A stretch of 64,000 bases of DNA from Silene conica (Eukaryota; Streptophyta; Magnoliopsida; Caryophyllales; Caryophyllaceae), in assembly GCA_029255685.2 (NCBI GenBank), contig CM055312.2:2566649-2630648 (forward strand), in the 5' to 3' direction. Of the stretch, positions 61,888-64,000 are shown one piece after another; the first letter of the stretch is position 1; the number at the start of each line of letters is the position of its first letter. The notes under the pieces are model-generated. The model was not told where the DNA came from and ran no database searches. It worked only from the letters and a program-made list of their open reading frames with translations. The translations under genes were made by a program, and so were the position numbers.

Positions 61888-62050
61888 TGAATCACGTGAG
61901 GCCGCTCTCTTAGCGCGAGGCTGCCGGACCATTCTAAACCGTTAGATGTAAAAATCATGGGCGACCCAGATCGTGCCACGTGTCGATATATATTAAACAA
62001 AAAAAAAAGAAACTGACCTTCTTTCTTTCTCACTCTCTCAACGTCTATAT

Positions 62051-62557
62051 TTAAAAAAAACCTCTGGTTCCGCCTCTTCATCCCTCACCGCCCACCACCC
62101 ACGTCTAAACTCCCCGTCATTGTTTTCTTCCACGGCGGTGGATTTGTCTTCCTCAGCGCTGCATCCGGCGTCTATGACGCCGCATGTCGCCGTTTCGCCG
62201 GCGAACTAAACGCCGTCGTTTGTTCCGTCGAGTACCGCCTAGCTCCAGAGCACAAGCTCCCGTCATCATATGACGACGGCGCCGACATCCTTCACTTTCC
62301 TCGATAATAACCGCCGTGAAATCACCGCCTGGCCGGAAAACGCTGACGTGTCACGATGCTTCATCGCCGGTGAGAGCGCCGGCGGCAACATCTCCCACCA
62401 CGTCGTCACAAAAGCATTATCTCAACGCTTTACCGACTTAAAAGTAATCGGATTGATCAACATACAGCTATTTTTCGGCGGGAGCGAGAGTGTAACTTCC
62501 GAGACGGCATTGGAAGGTGCGCCAGTGGTGTCGGCGGCGAGGAAGCTTAACTTGTGA
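62051..62557 (+). pseudogene. Captured carboxylesterase (CXE, alpha/beta hydrolase) fragment
   Basis: Matches the plant CXE/GID1-like hydrolase family. Frame 1 reads KLPVIVFFHGGGFVFLSAAS (oxyanion-hole HGGG) through VCSVEYRLAPEHKLPSSYDD. Frame 2 then reads FLDNNRREITAWPENADVSR and FIAGESAGGNISHH (nucleophile Ser in GESAGG) to FFGGSESVTSETALEGAP. A single frameshift near 62298-62305 separates the two. The N-terminus and the part with the catalytic Asp and His are absent, so it cannot make an active enzyme. GC content is far higher than in the surrounding DNA. Confidence 0.85.
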
Positions 62558-63200
62558 AACTAGATGCTTAATATGTGAAACTGGAAGCACAGATTGTGAA
62601 ACTGTGAAACTGTGAAACTAGATGCTTAACTTGTGAAACTAGAAGCTTATTCTGTGAAACTAGAAGCTTAACTTGTGAAACTAGATGCTTAAGATGTGAA
62701 CTGTAAGCAAATATTGTGAAACTGTGAAACTGTGAAACTAGAAGCTTAATTTGTGAAACTAGATGCTTAACTTGTGAAACTGGAAGCAAATATTGTGAAA
62801 CTGTGAAACTAGATGCTTAACTTGTGAAACTAGAAGCTTATTCTGTGAAACTAGAAGCTTAACTTGTGAAACTAGATGCTTAAGATGTGAAACTGTAAGC
62901 AAATATTGTGAAACTGTGAAACTAGAAGCTTAATTTGTGAAACAAGATGCTTAACTTGTGAAACTGGAAGCAAATATTGTGAAACTGTGAAACTGTGAAA
63001 CTCGATGCTTAACTTGTGAAACTAGAAGCTTATTCTGTGAAACTAGAAGCTTAACTTGTGAAACTAGATGCTTAAGATATGAAACTGGAAGCAAATATTG
63101 TGAAACTGTAAAACTGTGAAACTAGATGCTTAACTTGTGAAACTAGAAGCTTAACTTGTGAAACTGGAAGCAAATATTGTGAAACTGTGAAACTAGAAGC
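62553..63200. repeat. Minisatellite with a 191-bp higher-order period
   Basis: Built of units near 20 bp of the form TGTGAAACTAGATGCTTAAC, with variants (GAAGCTTATTC, GGAAGCAAATAT) and inserted TGTGAAAC nonamers. The variant AGAAGCTTATTCTGTG recurs at 62641, 62832 and 63024, so units are arranged in a repeat of about 191 bp, present about three times. Confidence 0.9.
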
Positions 63201-63258
63201 TTGGGGATGCGTGAGGTCCGGCGGCCTCATCCTAAGAGGCGGCCTCACGTGATCCGGC

Positions 63259-63261
<3 letters not shown>

Positions 63262-63294
<33 letters not shown>
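63262..63294. repeat. (TA)16 microsatellite
   Basis: Right-hand microsatellite of the carboxylesterase-bearing element. Confidence 0.97.
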
Positions 63295-63297
<3 letters not shown>

Positions 63298-63454
63298 TTT
63301 TGTACAAATACTACGGAGTACTATATTTCCTTGCTTGTAAGTAGAAGTATAAAATAGGAGTATAAGGTAAGGCACTTGTCTCAGTATCTAACACTTATTC
63401 TCACCATTTCGACATTCCATATTTATATTTATATTTATATTTATTGTGTACATT

Positions 63455-63685
63455 ATGAGTTTTGTAAATGAAGGCAGTGTTACTGTTACGAGATATATAT
63501 CTGGTTGTGATGAAATGAAGATGAATCTTAATCCCAATCCCAATCTGAATCCATGCTGGTCTTATGATGAAGCTAAGGTTTTGTTGTATCCTTTTCATAT
63601 TTGGGTGGATCATAATCAATTTTCAGGGGATGATAATGAAGAGATTGTTTGGGATTTAATGGAAATCAAGTGGGAATTAAACTGA
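63455..63685 (+). CDS. Small hypothetical ORF, 76 residues
   Basis: ATG at 63455 after a (ATATTT)n run at 63420-63443; stop TGA at 63683-63685. The predicted product is acidic, with an Asn-Pro repeat (NPNPNLNP) and a Trp-rich C-terminus (HIWVDHNQF, EIVWDLMEIKWELN). No family recognised. Codon use and composition are not decisive; it could be the first exon of a longer gene or chance. Confidence 0.25.
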   Translation: MSFVNEGSVTVTRYISGCDEMKMNLNPNPNLNPCWSYDEAKVLLYPFHIWVDHNQFSGDDNEEIVWDLMEIKWELN

Positions 63686-64000
63686 GCACCCATTGTCCTC
63701 CCAGTTATAATATTGTGAGAGGGTATTATTCGTTTTCAGCTTGTGACGGATAGTACCCGTCTTCAATGAGACAAGCTATTTATAGTAAAGGAATTTTTCC
63801 AGATCACAATTATGGTTTCTTTAATGTTAACAGTGCATCTTCGAAACAAGCATAATGTTCAATAGATACATTATTAAAGTGTTTGGATCCGGTAAAATTG
63901 AAAATTTACTCTATCTTATAAGGATTTTTCTTCGCTAGTAAGGAGAAAAGTGGGTCCATGTTGTCTGGGTTGGAGGGAGTACATAAGGATCTCGTAGACC
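63686..64000. other. Intergenic DNA to the window end
   Basis: TTGTGACGGATAGTACCCGT at about 63740 recalls the CCGTCACAA repeat near 39300. GGAGGGAGTA at 63973-63982 looks like a Stowaway terminus (its TIR), but no partner end is seen close by. Confidence 0.3.

Larger units (their letters stand above)
61883..63261. mobile_element. (TA)n-flanked TIR element carrying a gene fragment and a minisatellite
   Basis: Terminal inverted repeats of about 45 bp: the left includes ATCACGTGAGGCCGC and GAGGCTGCCGGACC, the right inverted copy ATCACGTGAGGCCGC and GAGGCCGCCGGACC. TA microsatellites abut both ends. Inside are a carboxylesterase fragment (62051-62557) and a minisatellite (62553-63200). No transposase. 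The layout resembles Pack-type gene capture; superfamily not settled. Confidence 0.8.

Noticed and set aside
62568-62789. Minus-strand ORF with LVSQ(V/F)K repeats
   Set aside because: Translation of the minisatellite; no sign of a gene around it.

Overview
The window is plant nuclear DNA, most likely from a dicot: AT-rich, dense in transposons, with intron-split genes showing canonical GT/AG junctions. The species cannot be fixed from the sequence. I could place two host genes with full exon structures: a reticulon-like gene (minus strand, 50179-52914) and a protein prenyltransferase alpha-subunit repeat gene of the PTAR1 type (plus strand, 54641-60483). Most of the rest is mobile DNA and its debris.

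Region 1 to 31865 is one very large Helitron read on the plus strand. It carries an intact-looking 12-exon RPA1-like gene (279-4113) and an intact-looking Rep/helicase gene (18317-31533). It ends in a textbook 3' terminus: a 7-bp-stem hairpin, a 7-nt spacer, CTAG, then a flanking T. Its 5' end was not found and probably lies left of the window. The helicase N-terminal region is built from tandemly duplicated phase 1-1 mini-exons on a 419-bp period. Its long upstream intron holds a 483-bp duplication and a tandem array of roughly 190-bp units. A young Athila-type Ty3/gypsy LTR retrotransposon (4788-17497, minus strand, TSD CTCAT) sits inside the Helitron between the two genes.

Region 31866 to 50000 is a graveyard of small elements: hAT-like, PIF/Harbinger-like, Stowaway and Mutator-like non-autonomous elements, several with target-site duplications that can be read directly. 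It also holds a reduced Ty1/copia element (41657-43287, TSD GAAAG), two minus-strand Helitron 3' ends, trinucleotide microsatellites and a duplicated 270-280 bp unit.

Region 50000 to 60500 holds the two host genes. The reticulon gene is bracketed by two inverted copies of the same 364-bp TIR element. The PTAR1-type gene is bracketed by about 160-bp direct repeats, and its first intron carries an RNase H-like fragment, a Helitron terminus and a 267-bp foldback.

Region 61100 to 63300 is the most unusual: three DNA elements in a row separated only by (TA)n microsatellites. The last one carries a captured, frameshifted carboxylesterase fragment followed by a higher-order minisatellite. The final 700 bp hold one small unassigned ORF.
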